Positions 1 through 9,095 of a stretch of DNA of 64,000 bases are shown one piece after another. The first letter of the stretch is position 1; every line of letters starts with the position of its first letter. The translations under genes and the position numbers were made by a program. The notes under the pieces were generated by a model. The model was not told where the DNA came from, ran no database searches, and was given only the letters and a program-made list of their open reading frames with translations. The stretch is from Leptolyngbya sp. BL0902. Its GTDB lineage: Bacteria > Cyanobacteriota > Cyanobacteriia > Phormidesmidales > Phormidesmidaceae. The DNA lies in contig NZ_CP046155.1 in NCBI RefSeq assembly GCF_016403105.1, forward strand, positions 434,001-498,000, written 5' to 3'.

Positions 1-1139
1 TTTTTTTGGGCCGAAAGAATATCTAGCAGGTCGTAAAGCTGGGCTTCGGTGGTGATAATTTGAGGCCGAATGGCTACCGCCTGCACGGTCTGGGCCTCGT
101 CCGTTTCTTCGGCAGAAAAGAACGCCACATCTGCCCCCAGCGCATCCCCTGACGTCCGACGTCCGACGTCCGACTCCCGACTTTCAACTCCCGCTTCTCC
201 TCCAAAAGCCACCTGTAACTTACCCAGGCGGTTAATGAAGTTCTGAAACTCCAGCTTTTTTAACGCCGGAACCACGACATCAGGGTCGAAGCCGTCGAGT
301 TTGCAGGTGGCTAAATCGGCCCCCAAATCCACGGTGGTGACAATGGTGGCCATAAACCGCGAGTGGTAGGCAGAATCCTTGCCCTCCATGAGCTTTTTCT
401 GGGTTGCGCCCTTGATGGTGTCGATATTGGCGTAAATCGTATCTAAATCGCCAAATTCTGCCAGCAGCTTCGCCGCTGTTTTAGCCCCAATGCCTTTCAC
501 GCCAGGGATGTTGTCCGATGAGTCGCCGCACAGCGCTTTGTAATCCACCACCTGGGAGGGCAAAATATCCAGCTTTGCCTTCACCTCGTTGGTTTTGAAC
601 TCCTGGGCCAGTCCGTTTTTTGCCCCCTTGGCAAAGGCGTTGCCCAGGTGCAGCACGGTAATTTGCTCCTCTGGGTCGATGAGCTGAAATAGATCCTGGT
701 CGCCACTGAGAATCTTCACTCGCAGGCCCGCCGCCTTACCCTGATGGGCCAGGGTGCCAATCACATCGTCGGCCTCAAAGCCCGGTGCGGTGTAGATATT
801 CAGGCCAAAATCCCGCAGCAGTTCTTGCAGGTTGTTGACATCCTCAATGAAGCCCTCCGGCGTTTCGGGACGGCCATCCTTGTAGCCCTCGTCGGCCTGG
901 TGGCGAAAGGTGGGCTGGGCCAAATCGAAGGCGACGGCGGCATACTGGGGCTTTTCCACCTCCATCATGTCCAATAGCGATTTGAGGAAGCCGTAGCAGA
1001 CGCTGGTGGGCACGCCCGTGGAGGTTCGCAGGCCACCCTCGGCACTTTTGGCAAAGGCATAGAAGGCGCGAAAGGCCAGGGAATGGCCATCGATCAGCAG
1101 CAGGGTGGGCGTTTCAGCAGGGGAATCGGGGGCAGCCAC
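1..1139 (-). CDS. polA: DNA polymerase I, N-terminal part (runs off the left edge)
   Basis: About 379 codons are visible. They code for the 5'-3' exonuclease (FEN-like) domain, which removes RNA primers and damaged DNA during replication and repair. Near the start TLLLIDGHSLAFRAFYAF is the usual Pol I opening. Acidic motifs (AAVAFD, GFEADDVIGTLA, SGDQDLFQL) and the helix-hairpin-helix signature LCGDSSDNIPGVKGIGAKTA follow. After roughly residue 290 a low-complexity linker leads into the next domain, which lies outside the window. I chose GTG at 1139 because no ATG lies in frame close upstream and LLLIDGH then sits where the family has it. The gene lies downstream of the M16 peptidase on the same strand. 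The identification is secure; the start is less so. Confidence 0.93.
   Translation of the reverse strand, partial: MAAPDSPAETPTLLLIDGHSLAFRAFYAFAKSAEGGLRTSTGVPTSVCYGFLKSLLDMMEVEKPQYAAVAFDLAQPTFRHQADEGYKDGRPETPEGFIEDVNNLQELLRDFGLNIYTAPGFEADDVIGTLAHQGKAAGLRVKILSGDQDLFQLIDPEEQITVLHLGNAFAKGAKNGLAQEFKTNEVKAKLDILPSQVVDYKALCGDSSDNIPGVKGIGAKTAAKLLAEFGDLDTIYANIDTIKGATQKKLMEGKDSAYHSRFMATIVTTVDLGADLATCKLDGFDPDVVVPALKKLEFQNFINRLGKLQVAFGGEAGVESRESDVGRRTSGDALGADVAFFSAEETDEAQTVQAVAIRPQIITTEAQLYDLLDILSAQK
151..192. repeat. Heptamer tandem repeat inside polA
   Basis: Six 7-bp units follow one another: gacgtcc three times, then gactccc, gactttc and aactccc. Together they make 42 bp, or 14 codons, in frame within the polA linker between the 5'-exonuclease and the next domain. 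Three units equal 21 bp, so gain or loss in multiples of three keeps the frame. Confidence 0.8.
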
Positions 1140-1263
1140 GGCAATCCTCAGTCTCAGAATGGGAGACTCTATTGTAAGGGGTGGTTGCAGGCCGGATGGG
1201 TCAGCTTTAGCCCCCATTCACCGACCTCGCTGGGGTTCATCCGGGGGAGGGGAAGGGCTACCC

Positions 1264-2571
1264 CTAGGGACGAATAATGGAAACGCCGTAGGCTTGGGCG
1301 GAAAGAAGTTGCTGGGCGGCCCGCTGCACATCGGCCACGGTGAGGCGCTGGATGTGGTGGGGATAGTGAAGCCCGTCGGCAATGTCTCCGGTGAGGGTGT
1401 GATAGAAGCCGTAGAGTCCGGCCCGGTCGCTGGGGGTTTCGTTGGCAAAGATAAAGCGGTTGGCCACCTGGGTTTGCACCCGCCGCAGCTCTGCCAGACT
1501 GACGGGAGTTTCGATGACGGCTTGGATGTGATCGGCAATGGCCTGCTCTACGGTATCCAGGTGTTCGGGATCGAGCTTGGCGGAGACCATAAATGCGCCC
1601 TGGTAGGCCAGGGTCATATTGCTACAGCCGATGCTGCTCACCAGTTTGCGGTCTTCTCGCAGGTCGCTGACGAGGCGGGAGGTACGCCCCCGGCCCAGCA
1701 CCGAGGCCAGCACATCCAGGGCGTAGGTGTCATCCACATCCATCAGGCCAGGAACCCGCCAGGTTAGCGTGAGACGGGCTTGGGTGAGGGTGGGATCGTC
1801 GTGAACGACGCGCTGCACCGTGGTGAAGGGATCTTCCAGGTCGTAGTCAAGGAGGGGCTTGAATTGGTCGGTGGCGGGATAGCGCTGCCGCCCGCGCAGG
1901 GCCATGGCTTGATCAAACCCTTCGGCTACGGTGGCGATGAGATCCTCCACGGGCAGATTGCCCACGGCCACAGCGGTCATACTCTGGGGCTGGTACCAGG
2001 TGCTGTGAAAGTCGCGCATTTGATCCACCATCAGGGTTTCGATCACCTCGGTGGGGCCAAGGACGGGGCGGCGGTAGGGCAGGCGCTCGAAGGTCAGCTC
2101 CATGGATCGGGCGTAGGTGCGGCGGCGAGGGTTGTCGTCGGCACGGCGAATTTCCTCTAGGATGACGGGCCGCTCCCGTTCAAAGTCGGCTTCGCTGAGG
2201 CGGGGGGCCATCACCATTTGAATTTGCAGCGGAGCCAAGGCTCGAAAGTCTTGGGGGGCGGTGGTGATGTAGTACTTGGTGTAGTCCTGGCTGGTGGCGG
2301 CGTTGGTGACGGCTCCCCGCGCCTCAATGCGCCGTTCAAATTCGCCGCAGGGCAAGGTGGCGGTGCCCTTAAAAATCATGTGCTCTAAAAAGTGGGCCAT
2401 GCCGTTGATGGCGTTATTTTCTACCGCCGATCCCACCCGCAACCACAGGCTCAGGTTGACCACTTCTAAGGGCATTTGCTCGGCGATGATCGTCAGGCCG
2501 TTGGACAGACGACGGATGGTGGGAGACACCAGCAAAGTAGAGGGGGCAGCGGTCGCTGTGAGCAAAGCCAT
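1264..2571 (-). CDS. M16 family zinc peptidase (processing-peptidase-like)
   Basis: A 435-residue metallopeptidase of the pitrilysin/processing peptidase family. The inverted zinc motif HFLEH is at residues 60-64, and the expected third ligand is one of the glutamates in VILEEIRR near 139-140. The length matches single-unit bacterial M16B proteins, which degrade or process peptides, often as pairs with an inactive subunit. No signal peptide is obvious, so it is probably cytoplasmic. No partner M16 subunit lies next to it in the window. It is divergent from the lysozyme gene and is followed by polA on the same strand after about 125 bp. The exact substrate cannot be told from sequence. Confidence 0.9.
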   Translation of the reverse strand: MALLTATAAPSTLLVSPTIRRLSNGLTIIAEQMPLEVVNLSLWLRVGSAVENNAINGMAHFLEHMIFKGTATLPCGEFERRIEARGAVTNAATSQDYTKYYITTAPQDFRALAPLQIQMVMAPRLSEADFERERPVILEEIRRADDNPRRRTYARSMELTFERLPYRRPVLGPTEVIETLMVDQMRDFHSTWYQPQSMTAVAVGNLPVEDLIATVAEGFDQAMALRGRQRYPATDQFKPLLDYDLEDPFTTVQRVVHDDPTLTQARLTLTWRVPGLMDVDDTYALDVLASVLGRGRTSRLVSDLREDRKLVSSIGCSNMTLAYQGAFMVSAKLDPEHLDTVEQAIADHIQAVIETPVSLAELRRVQTQVANRFIFANETPSDRAGLYGFYHTLTGDIADGLHYPHHIQRLTVADVQRAAQQLLSAQAYGVSIIRP

Positions 2572-2831
2572 AGGTCAGAGGGGGTAGCGCCCTGGGGCAT
2601 ACTCCGACCATCTTAACGACTGGCCGCTATCCTGTCTGGGCTTTGCGTTACATTCCCTCGTATTTACGGGCTTTGGGGGAGGTTTTCGGCGGCTGGGGGA
2701 GTGATTTGTTTACATATCGCTGCATTTCTCGGCAAAGCGTTACATGGGGCCTTGCAACCTTCTCCAAAGTCCTTGGCCCATGTGGGAGAAAGTATTGTAA
2801 ATTTCGGGTATGTGGAGTGGGGAGTGCACCC

Positions 2832-3563
2832 GTGAGCACCTGGATTAAGGAAACGGACATTGCTATCTATTTAATGCAGGGCGGCTACTGGATTTCTCGC
2901 ATTACCAAATATCCTTCCCAAACCAACCCAAAGGAAAAGGTGGTCAACATCGCCAGCCTCAAAGCCTGGTTCACCCGTGAAGACTACCCCCGCGCCATGA
3001 CCGTGGCCATCGGCACCGGAGCCCCAGAGCCCCAGCCCATGCCCCCGCCCACCCCCCAGCCCATGGCCAGCACCGTGGCTACCCCCGTCAGCAGCCGCAT
3101 CAATGCCGCTGGGTTAGCTATCATCAAAGCCTTTGAGGGCCTTGCGACCACCGCCTACCCCGATCCGGGCACCGGGGGCGAACCCTGGACTATCGGCTAC
3201 GGCCATACCTCCGCAGCGGGCGACCCCAAGGTCTATCCCGGCCTCAAAATTACCGCCGCCCAAGCCGAAGAAATCCTCAAGCGTGATCTCCTCGTTTTCG
3301 AGCGCGCCGTAACTCAGTCCGTGACCCGCACCCCTACCAGCAACCAGTTTGCCGCTCTGGTGTCCTTCACCTTCAACGTCGGGCCAAACAACCTGCGAAC
3401 CTCCACCCTGCTCAAAAAACACAACGCCGGAGACACCGCTGGAGCCGCCGAGGAATTTCTCAAATGGGTCTACGCGGGGGGCCGAGTCATGGCAGGGCTA
3501 GAACGTCGCCGCAAGGCCGAGCGGGCGCTGTATCTGGGGCAAAACTATCAGGCGTTTTTGTAG
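2832..3563 (+). CDS. GH24 lysozyme / endolysin-like muramidase
   Basis: A 243-residue protein from a GTG start preceded by a purine-rich GGAGTGGGGAG. The open frame extends 63 codons further upstream, but that part looks non-coding. Residues 1-55 form a short domain (WIKETDIAIYLMQGGYW, then ITKYPSQ) seen in front of some cyanobacterial lysozymes. A proline-rich linker follows, then a phage T4-type GH24 domain. The catalytic triad is E102 (AFEG), D111 (YPDPG) and T120 (WTIGYGHT). It should cleave peptidoglycan. There is no signal peptide, holin or other phage gene next to it, so it looks like a domesticated endolysin or a cell-wall hydrolase exported in an unusual way. It converges on the MidA-like gene. 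Confidence 0.87.
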   Translation: MSTWIKETDIAIYLMQGGYWISRITKYPSQTNPKEKVVNIASLKAWFTREDYPRAMTVAIGTGAPEPQPMPPPTPQPMASTVATPVSSRINAAGLAIIKAFEGLATTAYPDPGTGGEPWTIGYGHTSAAGDPKVYPGLKITAAQAEEILKRDLLVFERAVTQSVTRTPTSNQFAALVSFTFNVGPNNLRTSTLLKKHNAGDTAGAAEEFLKWVYAGGRVMAGLERRRKAERALYLGQNYQAFL

Positions 3564-3620
3564 GACTTATTTTATTAGGAGACGCAGACCAGACAACGTC
3601 CCCCAGGCGCAGTCCTGCCG

Positions 3621-4805
3621 TCATCCCAGCGGTGGAATGGTGAAGCCGCGAAGGGGTTGGGCTGCACCGTCTGGGGCCAGGTTTTTGCCCTGGAGCAACA
3701 CCCAAAAGTTGCCCAGCCCCATGGGGTTCATCAGTTGGTGAATTTGGTCGCGCCGCTGGATAGCCTGGTTGACGACGGCGGGATCGGTGGATTGAATTTG
3801 GGCCAGATCCATCAGCCGATCTCCCAAGCCCAGCGCCATGAGAAACATCGCCTGCTGGGTCAGGCCCAAGGTGGTTAGGCCGCTCTGTTTTCCCTGGCGT
3901 TCCAGCGCCGTGAAGTTGACGTGGGCGGTGATGTCTTGATGGCCGAGGTGGCGGTAGGGATCGTTGTGGTGGGTGTGCTGGTAGTAGCTTTGCAGCGTAC
4001 CCTGGGAACGGTGAGGGCTATAGTAACGGTCGGCAGAGTAGCCGTAGTCAATGGTGAGCAGGTAGCCCCGATGCAAGCGATTGGCCACGGTGGCTACCCA
4101 ATCTAGGGCCGCCAGGTGGGCCTCGGTGCGGTAGCCCACAGGATAGCCCTTGGCCCAGTCCACCCCGACAAGGTCAAAGTAATCGGCAAGGCGAGGGGTG
4201 GATAGGGGGCCGATTACCTCCTTGAGGGTGGCGCTGGCTTCATCCCAGGTGACGTAGATTTCCTGAAGCCCCGCTTCCGTCCACACCACCTGATGGACGG
4301 GCAGGGCATCGACGAGTTCGTTAGAAAACACACAGCCCGTCACCGAATCCGCCGCCAAGTCGGCCCAGTTACACCAGGTTACGCGACCAGCCCAGGGTTC
4401 TAGCCGTTTGCTCTGAATGTGCTGCAATACCGGGGATTTTTCAATAATTCGGTAATCTAGAACCGCAAAACAATCCTGATACTGGCGCTGCAAATAGGCC
4501 AACACATCAGCGGCCATAATGCCCTGCCCGGCCCCCATTTCTACCAGGGTAAACGGCTCTGGTTGGCTGAGGTGATGCCACAGTTCCGCGAGCTGCACCG
4601 CCAACAGTTCGCCAAAATCGCGGCTGAGGTGGGGCGAGGTGACAAAATCCCCCTGGGGGCCAATGGCGGCAACCTGGGTAGCGTAGTACCCCCCAGAGGG
4701 ATCGTAGAGGGCCAAATCCATAAATTCCGCAAAGGTCATTTGACCCTGGGGTGCTTGCCGCAGGCGATCTTTCAGCACATCAAACAGCACAGGATGGTGG
4801 GGCAT
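3621..4805 (-). CDS. MidA/NDUFAF7-family SAM-dependent methyltransferase
   Basis: About 394 residues of the class I methyltransferase family once called DUF185. In eukaryotes the family (NDUFAF7/MidA) methylates an arginine of a complex I subunit; in cyanobacteria the target is not settled. Visible are the N-terminal MTFAEFMDLALYDPSGGYY, the SAM-binding glycine motif VEMGAGQG, FSNELVDALPVH and the later TIDYG. The second methionine (4805) was preferred because MPHHPVLFDVLKDRLR fits the family start; an ATG 33 bp further upstream at 4838 is also possible. The gene stands alone on its strand, converging on the lysozyme gene and divergent from the DUF2721 gene. Confidence 0.85.
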   Translation of the reverse strand: MPHHPVLFDVLKDRLRQAPQGQMTFAEFMDLALYDPSGGYYATQVAAIGPQGDFVTSPHLSRDFGELLAVQLAELWHHLSQPEPFTLVEMGAGQGIMAADVLAYLQRQYQDCFAVLDYRIIEKSPVLQHIQSKRLEPWAGRVTWCNWADLAADSVTGCVFSNELVDALPVHQVVWTEAGLQEIYVTWDEASATLKEVIGPLSTPRLADYFDLVGVDWAKGYPVGYRTEAHLAALDWVATVANRLHRGYLLTIDYGYSADRYYSPHRSQGTLQSYYQHTHHNDPYRHLGHQDITAHVNFTALERQGKQSGLTTLGLTQQAMFLMALGLGDRLMDLAQIQSTDPAVVNQAIQRRDQIHQLMNPMGLGNFWVLLQGKNLAPDGAAQPLRGFTIPPLG

Positions 4806-4879
4806 GCGTAGGACGAAACGGGAATGGGGGTGGGGCAATCGGTGACAACGCTCCTGTGGCCCACCCTAACGGGAACAAG

Positions 4880-4922
4880 CTACACCCCCAGCCCCTCTCC
4901 CAGAGAGAAGAGACAGGGTGAG
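4880..4922. repeat. Partial copy of the CCCTCTCCC interspersed palindrome
   Basis: The stretch carries CACCCCCAGCCCCTCTCCC followed by AGAGAGAAGAGACAGGGTGAG. This is one arm of the interspersed element seen complete at 5484-5580 and 15760-15860. It lies in the spacer between the MidA-like and DUF2721 genes. Confidence 0.65.
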
Positions 4923-5072
4923 AACGAGGAAAGCCTCAATGTATATGGGGGGCTTCTCGTCGGATTTAGTATGACAGATTATCGCCTAGCCCATAATCAA
5001 GGAGAAGACGCTAACCGATCCGCTCCTTTCTTTTGGATTTGAAGGGACTTTTCTTGCAAGGGATTCCCCACC

Positions 5073-5471
5073 ATGGAACTCACCCTCACCACCCCGGCCC
5101 TGCTGTTTCCGGCCATTTCCCTGCTGCTGTTGGCCTATACCAACCGCTTTTTGGTGCTGGCCCAACTGATTCGGCAACTCCACAGTTCCGAGCGGGACTA
5201 TTTTGAGGCGATGGTGCAAAAACAGATCGCTAACCTACGCCGCCGCATTGCCCTGATTCGACTGATGCAGGCGTTGGGGGTCTCCAGCTTTATCTTCTGC
5301 ACCCTGTCCATGTTTTCGCTGTTTGTAGATCACCTGCGGCTGGCGGAGGTGTTATTTGGGTCGGCCCTGGTGTTGCTGGTGGCCTCGCTATTGGTGTCCC
5401 TCTACGAAATTGCCATCAGCACCAAGGCCATTGAGGCAGAACTGGCGGATATTGTGGCCAAGGGGCGCTAG
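5073..5471 (+). CDS. DUF2721 family membrane protein
   Basis: A 132-residue protein with three hydrophobic segments: residues 9-30, around 66-88 and around 94-114. A cytoplasmic amphipathic stretch (RQLHSSERDYFEAMVQKQIANLRRRI split over residues 35-60) separates the first from the other two. This layout and the ALLFPAISLLLLAYTNRFL start are typical of the DUF2721 family, which is common in cyanobacteria and has no assigned function. It is probably an inner-membrane or thylakoid protein. It stands alone, flanked on both sides by interspersed repeats. Confidence 0.8.
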   Translation: MELTLTTPALLFPAISLLLLAYTNRFLVLAQLIRQLHSSERDYFEAMVQKQIANLRRRIALIRLMQALGVSSFIFCTLSMFSLFVDHLRLAEVLFGSALVLLVASLLVSLYEIAISTKAIEAELADIVAKGR

Positions 5472-5483
5472 ACCATCCGCTGA

Positions 5484-5580
5484 CCCTCACCCTAAATCCC
5501 TCTCCCAAAATAGGAGAGGGACTTTGAAAGATGATCCGGTTCCCCTCTCCTTCCTGGGAGAGGGGCTAGGGGTGAGGGCC
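5484..5580. repeat. Interspersed composite palindrome, full copy
   Basis: About 97 bp made of two inverted repeats. The left half is CCCTCACCCTAAATCCCTCT...GGAGAGGGACTTTGA. The right half is CCCCTCTCC...GGGAGAGGGGCTAGGGGTGAGGGCC, and the outer ends CCCTCACC and GGTGAGGG also pair. It lies between the convergent ends of the DUF2721 and recombinase genes, where its hairpins could also stop transcription. This type of repeat is widespread in filamentous cyanobacteria. Confidence 0.88.
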
Positions 5581-5611
5581 AGTAAGGAATTCAAAATCAA
5601 CTCATTCTCAC

Positions 5612-6817
5612 TTACTCAGGAGCCGACCAGGTGCGGCCCCCTAGGGCGGTTTGGACGGCTTGGCGCTGGTCGCGGAGGGTAATCCAGCGGTGGTAGGTGC
5701 GGGTGTGGATGGCGACGGAGTGGCCCATCATGCGGGCGGCGACGGTGTCGGGCAGGCCAAAGTGGATGGTGCGGACGGCCCAGGCATGGCGCAGGTCGTA
5801 GGGGGAAAAGGGCACCCCGTAGCGTTTGAACTGGAGGGCCACCTGTTGCCCCACCCGTTGCAGGGTCGTGGTGGTGAGGTCGGTGTTGATGGGCGGCAGT
5901 TCGCCCTGGCGCAGTTCAAAGCGTTCCACCCATTCCGGGTAGAAGGGCCAGACATCGTGCAGTCCGGTTTTGGTGGTTTCGAGGACGGTGATCCGGGCTT
6001 CGGGGTCGTTCGTGGACAGGAGGCTGCGGTCGCAAAAGAACACTTCATGGTTCCGCAGTCCGTAGGCCGCCATCAGTCCGTAGACTGTGCGCCAAGCAGG
6101 GTTGGGGATCAGGTCGTGCCAGGTCAAAATGTCCTCATCGGTGGGTAGGTGGCGGCGTTGGGTCTTGCTGCTGCTGTAGGTGCCCCACAGGGTTTCCAGG
6201 TCAACGGGCAGGGAAATTTTGTGAAAATCCGCAAAGGCTTTGAGGGCCGTGCAGCCCACCTGGCGGCTGCGGGCCTGTCGGGGCAGGGCTTCTAGGGTCG
6301 CCACAATCGCCTGTCCGAGGGATTGGCGGGGATGGTCGTTCATCTGGGCCAGCAGCTTATTTAGGTAGGGAGCGTAGGCTTTTGTCCAGGTGCTTTTGAG
6401 CGCGGCCTGGGCGGCGATATCCTCCCCCGGACGCTGGAACCAGTGTTCCTGAAACTGGGCGATTAGGGCTTCGATGGGTTGATAGTCGGGATCGGCGGGG
6501 GCTTCGGTGGGCAGGTAATCCGCCCAATCAAAGGTGCGCTCAATGAGTCGAGCGGCGATCACCTTGGCGTCCTGCTCAATTTGCTTGAGTCCGGCCTTGG
6601 TGGCGGGGATGCCCAGGGGAATGCGCTGCTGGTAGGGCTTGGTGCGGCTACGGTCAGGACGGGGCGGCAACGTGCCTCGCAGGGCTAGGCGATCCCCCCG
6701 ACGCTCCACCACTAATCCCAGCCGAGCGGCCTTGAGGCGTTCGTTCAGCTTGGCAATGGCGGCATCTAGACTGTCTGTGGATCCCATATCCGGTGCGCTT
6801 TCAGGTAAGGATTGCAT
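5612..6817 (-). CDS. Tyrosine recombinase / site-specific integrase with a variant active site
   Basis: A 401-residue tyrosine recombinase. The catalytic set is R255 (YGLRNHEV), K283 (TTKTG), R343 (YDLRHA), H366 (MMGHS) and nucleophile Y375 (RTYHRW). The usual first histidine of the H-x-x-R box is a tyrosine (Y340). The N-terminal 220 residues would hold the arm- and core-binding domains. It is divergent from hemH with a 290-bp spacer. No attachment-site duplication, tRNA gene or excisionase lies beside it, so it looks like a resident chromosomal recombinase and not the end of a recent mobile element. The start may instead be the methionine at codon 11. Confidence 0.85.
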   Translation of the reverse strand: MQSLPESAPDMGSTDSLDAAIAKLNERLKAARLGLVVERRGDRLALRGTLPPRPDRSRTKPYQQRIPLGIPATKAGLKQIEQDAKVIAARLIERTFDWADYLPTEAPADPDYQPIEALIAQFQEHWFQRPGEDIAAQAALKSTWTKAYAPYLNKLLAQMNDHPRQSLGQAIVATLEALPRQARSRQVGCTALKAFADFHKISLPVDLETLWGTYSSSKTQRRHLPTDEDILTWHDLIPNPAWRTVYGLMAAYGLRNHEVFFCDRSLLSTNDPEARITVLETTKTGLHDVWPFYPEWVERFELRQGELPPINTDLTTTTLQRVGQQVALQFKRYGVPFSPYDLRHAWAVRTIHFGLPDTVAARMMGHSVAIHTRTYHRWITLRDQRQAVQTALGGRTWSAPE

Positions 6818-7107
6818 TGACCGTACCCACCTCCCGACTCATTCATGTCGGACTGATCCCAGGGTGGATCACGCGGCTACGGGGCAATTCATGGCGGGTT
6901 CAGGCTGGAATCGTTGGATTCGTAAATGGATGATCGACCAAGCCTGTAAATTGGGTAGTATTAGGAACAGTTAGCATTAAGGCTGGGCCAAGGCTAACGC
7001 TTTCACCAAAAACCTCCCCGCCAGCCTGGGGAATTCGCCGCAGCGATTGGCGACAAATTGTTACGATAATAAAAGATTATTCGCCGTTTAGAAAACAGCA
7101 CAGTGCC

Positions 7108-8271
7108 ATGGGTCGCGTAGGGGTCTTACTGCTAAATTTGGGCGGGCCAGAACAGCTAGAGGATGTTCGTCCCTTTTTGTTCAACCTCTTCGCCGATCCA
7201 GAGATTATCCGCCTGCCCTTCCCCTGGTTGCAGCGGCCCCTAGCCTGGCTGATTTCCAGCTCCCGCGCCCAAAAATCCCAGGAAAACTACCAGCAGATTG
7301 GCGGTGGTTCCCCCCTGCGCCGCATCACTGAGCAGCAGGCCGACGCCCTCAAAGCCGCGCTGGAAGCCAAGGGCGAAGAGGCCAACATCTACATCGGGAT
7401 GCGCTACTGGTATCCCTTCACCGAAGAAGCGGTGGCCCAAATCAAGCGCGACGGCATCGAACGCCTGGTGGTGCTGCCCCTGTACCCGCAGTTTTCCATC
7501 AGCACTAGCGGTTCCAGCTTCCGCCTGCTAGAAAAAATTTGGCTGGAAGATCCCTCCTTAAATCGAATTAACTACACCGTGATTCCCTCCTGGTACGCCC
7601 GACCGGGCTACACCGGAGCCATGGCCGATCTGATCGCCCAGGAACTCGACAAGCTGGAGAACCCCGATCAGGCCCACATTTTCTTTAGCGCCCACGGCGT
7701 CCCCGTCAGTTATGTGGAAGAAGCGGGCGACCCCTACCAGCGGGAAATTGAGCACTGCACCGAACTGATCATGCGCTCCCTCAATCGCCCCAACCCCCAC
7801 ACCCTGGCTTACCAAAGCCGGGTTGGCCCGGTGGAATGGCTGCAACCCTATACCGAAGACGCCATCGAAAACCTGGCTCAGCAGGGCGTCAAAGACCTGG
7901 TGGTAGTGCCCATTAGCTTTGTCTCCGAGCACATCGAAACCCTGCAAGAAATCGACATCGAATACCGCGAAATTGCCGAAGAAGCGGGCATCCACGGCTT
8001 CCATCGGGTGCCCGCCCTCAACACCCATCCCCAGTTCGTCAACGACATGGCGGAAATGGTGGTGGAGGCGCTGGATTCTCCCCGCAAGCTGTTCTCCGAT
8101 GTGGTGCAGCCGGAAAAACGGGTGAAGATCTACCCCCCCGAACGCTCCGCCTGGGGGCTGACTCCCTTCGCCGAAGTGTGGAACGGTCGTCTAGCCATGG
8201 TGGGCTTTTTGGCCCTGCTGCTGGAGCTGGTGAGTGGCCATGGGCCGCTGCATTTCGTCGGCATTCTCTAG
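7108..8271 (+). CDS. hemH: Ferrochelatase with C-terminal chlorophyll a/b-binding-like helix
   Basis: Inserts Fe2+ into protoporphyrin IX, the last step of haem synthesis. The 387-residue protein starts [14 protein letters not shown] and has [14 protein letters not shown], the conserved histidine in [10 protein letters not shown], and WLQPYTED and [12 protein letters not shown], all standard for the family. After the catalytic domain (to about residue 320) comes a linker and one transmembrane CAB/LHC-like helix with NGRLAMVGF. This tail is specific to cyanobacterial and plastid ferrochelatases and is linked in the literature to membrane placement and to coupling haem with chlorophyll supply. 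A strong hairpin follows the gene. It is divergent from the recombinase. Confidence 0.98.
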   Translation: MGRVGVLLLNLGGPEQLEDVRPFLFNLFADPEIIRLPFPWLQRPLAWLISSSRAQKSQENYQQIGGGSPLRRITEQQADALKAALEAKGEEANIYIGMRYWYPFTEEAVAQIKRDGIERLVVLPLYPQFSISTSGSSFRLLEKIWLEDPSLNRINYTVIPSWYARPGYTGAMADLIAQELDKLENPDQAHIFFSAHGVPVSYVEEAGDPYQREIEHCTELIMRSLNRPNPHTLAYQSRVGPVEWLQPYTEDAIENLAQQGVKDLVVVPISFVSEHIETLQEIDIEYREIAEEAGIHGFHRVPALNTHPQFVNDMAEMVVEALDSPRKLFSDVVQPEKRVKIYPPERSAWGLTPFAEVWNGRLAMVGFLALLLELVSGHGPLHFVGIL

Positions 8272-8340
8272 AGACGCCGTAGATCACAAGGCTGACCTCA
8301 CCTCCAGCTTCTCTCCCCGTGTCGAAAATCATCCACAATA

Positions 8341-8375
8341 AAGCCGCATTCCCGACGGTGTAAGGAATGCGGCTT
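8341..8375 (+). terminator. Intrinsic terminator-like hairpin after hemH
   Basis: A perfect 12-bp stem, AAGCCGCATTCC with GGAATGCGGCTT, encloses a loop of about 11 bases. It lies between the convergent hemH gene and the small exported-protein gene. T and A bases flank both sides, so it could act in both directions. Confidence 0.85.
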
Positions 8376-8417
8376 TGCTTGGGAGGGAGTTCTCAGTGAT
8401 GTCGGAATCGACGTGGC

Positions 8418-8876
8418 TTAGCGAGACAGGCTGAGGGCAGTATCTTCAGCCTGGGCAGCGGTTTCCTGGTTAGCTAGGGCGGCTTCCAGCAGACTGGCGT
8501 CCACTAGGGCTTCTTCCGCCACGAGCACAGATTCAGCCTGCACCTCAAAGTCAAGGGCGGTTTCGGGCAGAGGGCCTTCGGCTAGGACTTCAGCGGCTAA
8601 ACCTGCGTCATCCTGGCGACGACGGTAGAGAAGGGTGCCGCCAGCGATCAGGGTGGCGGCAGCCCCAAAGCCGCCGATGGCCTTAGCCAGGGCTTGGGCG
8701 TCGGGGGTGCTGATCAGGCCATCGGTGGGAGCGCCTTCAGTGGGAGCGTTCAGGGTGGTGAGCCCGGTAAAGGCTTTGCTGGCCGCGCATCCCCCGGCAA
8801 CGGCATGAGCCGCAGTGGCGCTGAGGGCGAGGGCGGCGGTAGCCACAGCAAGGCTAGATAGAGTTGTGATTTTCAT
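8418..8876 (-). CDS. Small alanine-rich exported/membrane protein of unknown function
   Basis: A 152-residue protein I do not recognise. It opens with a clear signal peptide (MKITTLSSLAVATAALALSA, cleavage likely near AHAVA). A glycine/alanine-rich hydrophobic stretch (residues about 88-105) follows, ending in LYRRRQ, which looks like a single membrane anchor with positive charges on the inside. The rest is acidic and alanine-rich. The gene stands alone: it converges on hemH through a hairpin, and the ureohydrolase gene lies upstream on the same strand about 220 bp away. It is probably a lineage-specific envelope protein. Confidence 0.65.
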   Translation of the reverse strand: MKITTLSSLAVATAALALSATAAHAVAGGCAASKAFTGLTTLNAPTEGAPTDGLISTPDAQALAKAIGGFGAAATLIAGGTLLYRRRQDDAGLAAEVLAEGPLPETALDFEVQAESVLVAEEALVDASLLEAALANQETAAQAEDTALSLSR

Positions 8877-9095
8877 CGGTAAAGTCTGAATGGAGGAACG
8901 TCACAAGTTGGGCTGTAACCTAACGTTACGAGCCTTCATCTTTTTTAAACGACCCTTTCCCAAAAAAACGGCGTCGCGGACTACAAAATGAGCGACTACC
9001 CAGAATCTCTATCCTAGGGTAGGGATCCGTTGGGGTGGGAGACCGCTTCCTCACGGCCCGGTGCGGCGGGGCAGACCGGACTGGGGAGGTGGCCG

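Noticed and set aside
151-192. Short direct repeats that might be taken for a CRISPR array
   Set aside because: Units are 7 bp, contiguous and without spacers, and they are coding. No CRISPR-like array or cas gene was seen anywhere.
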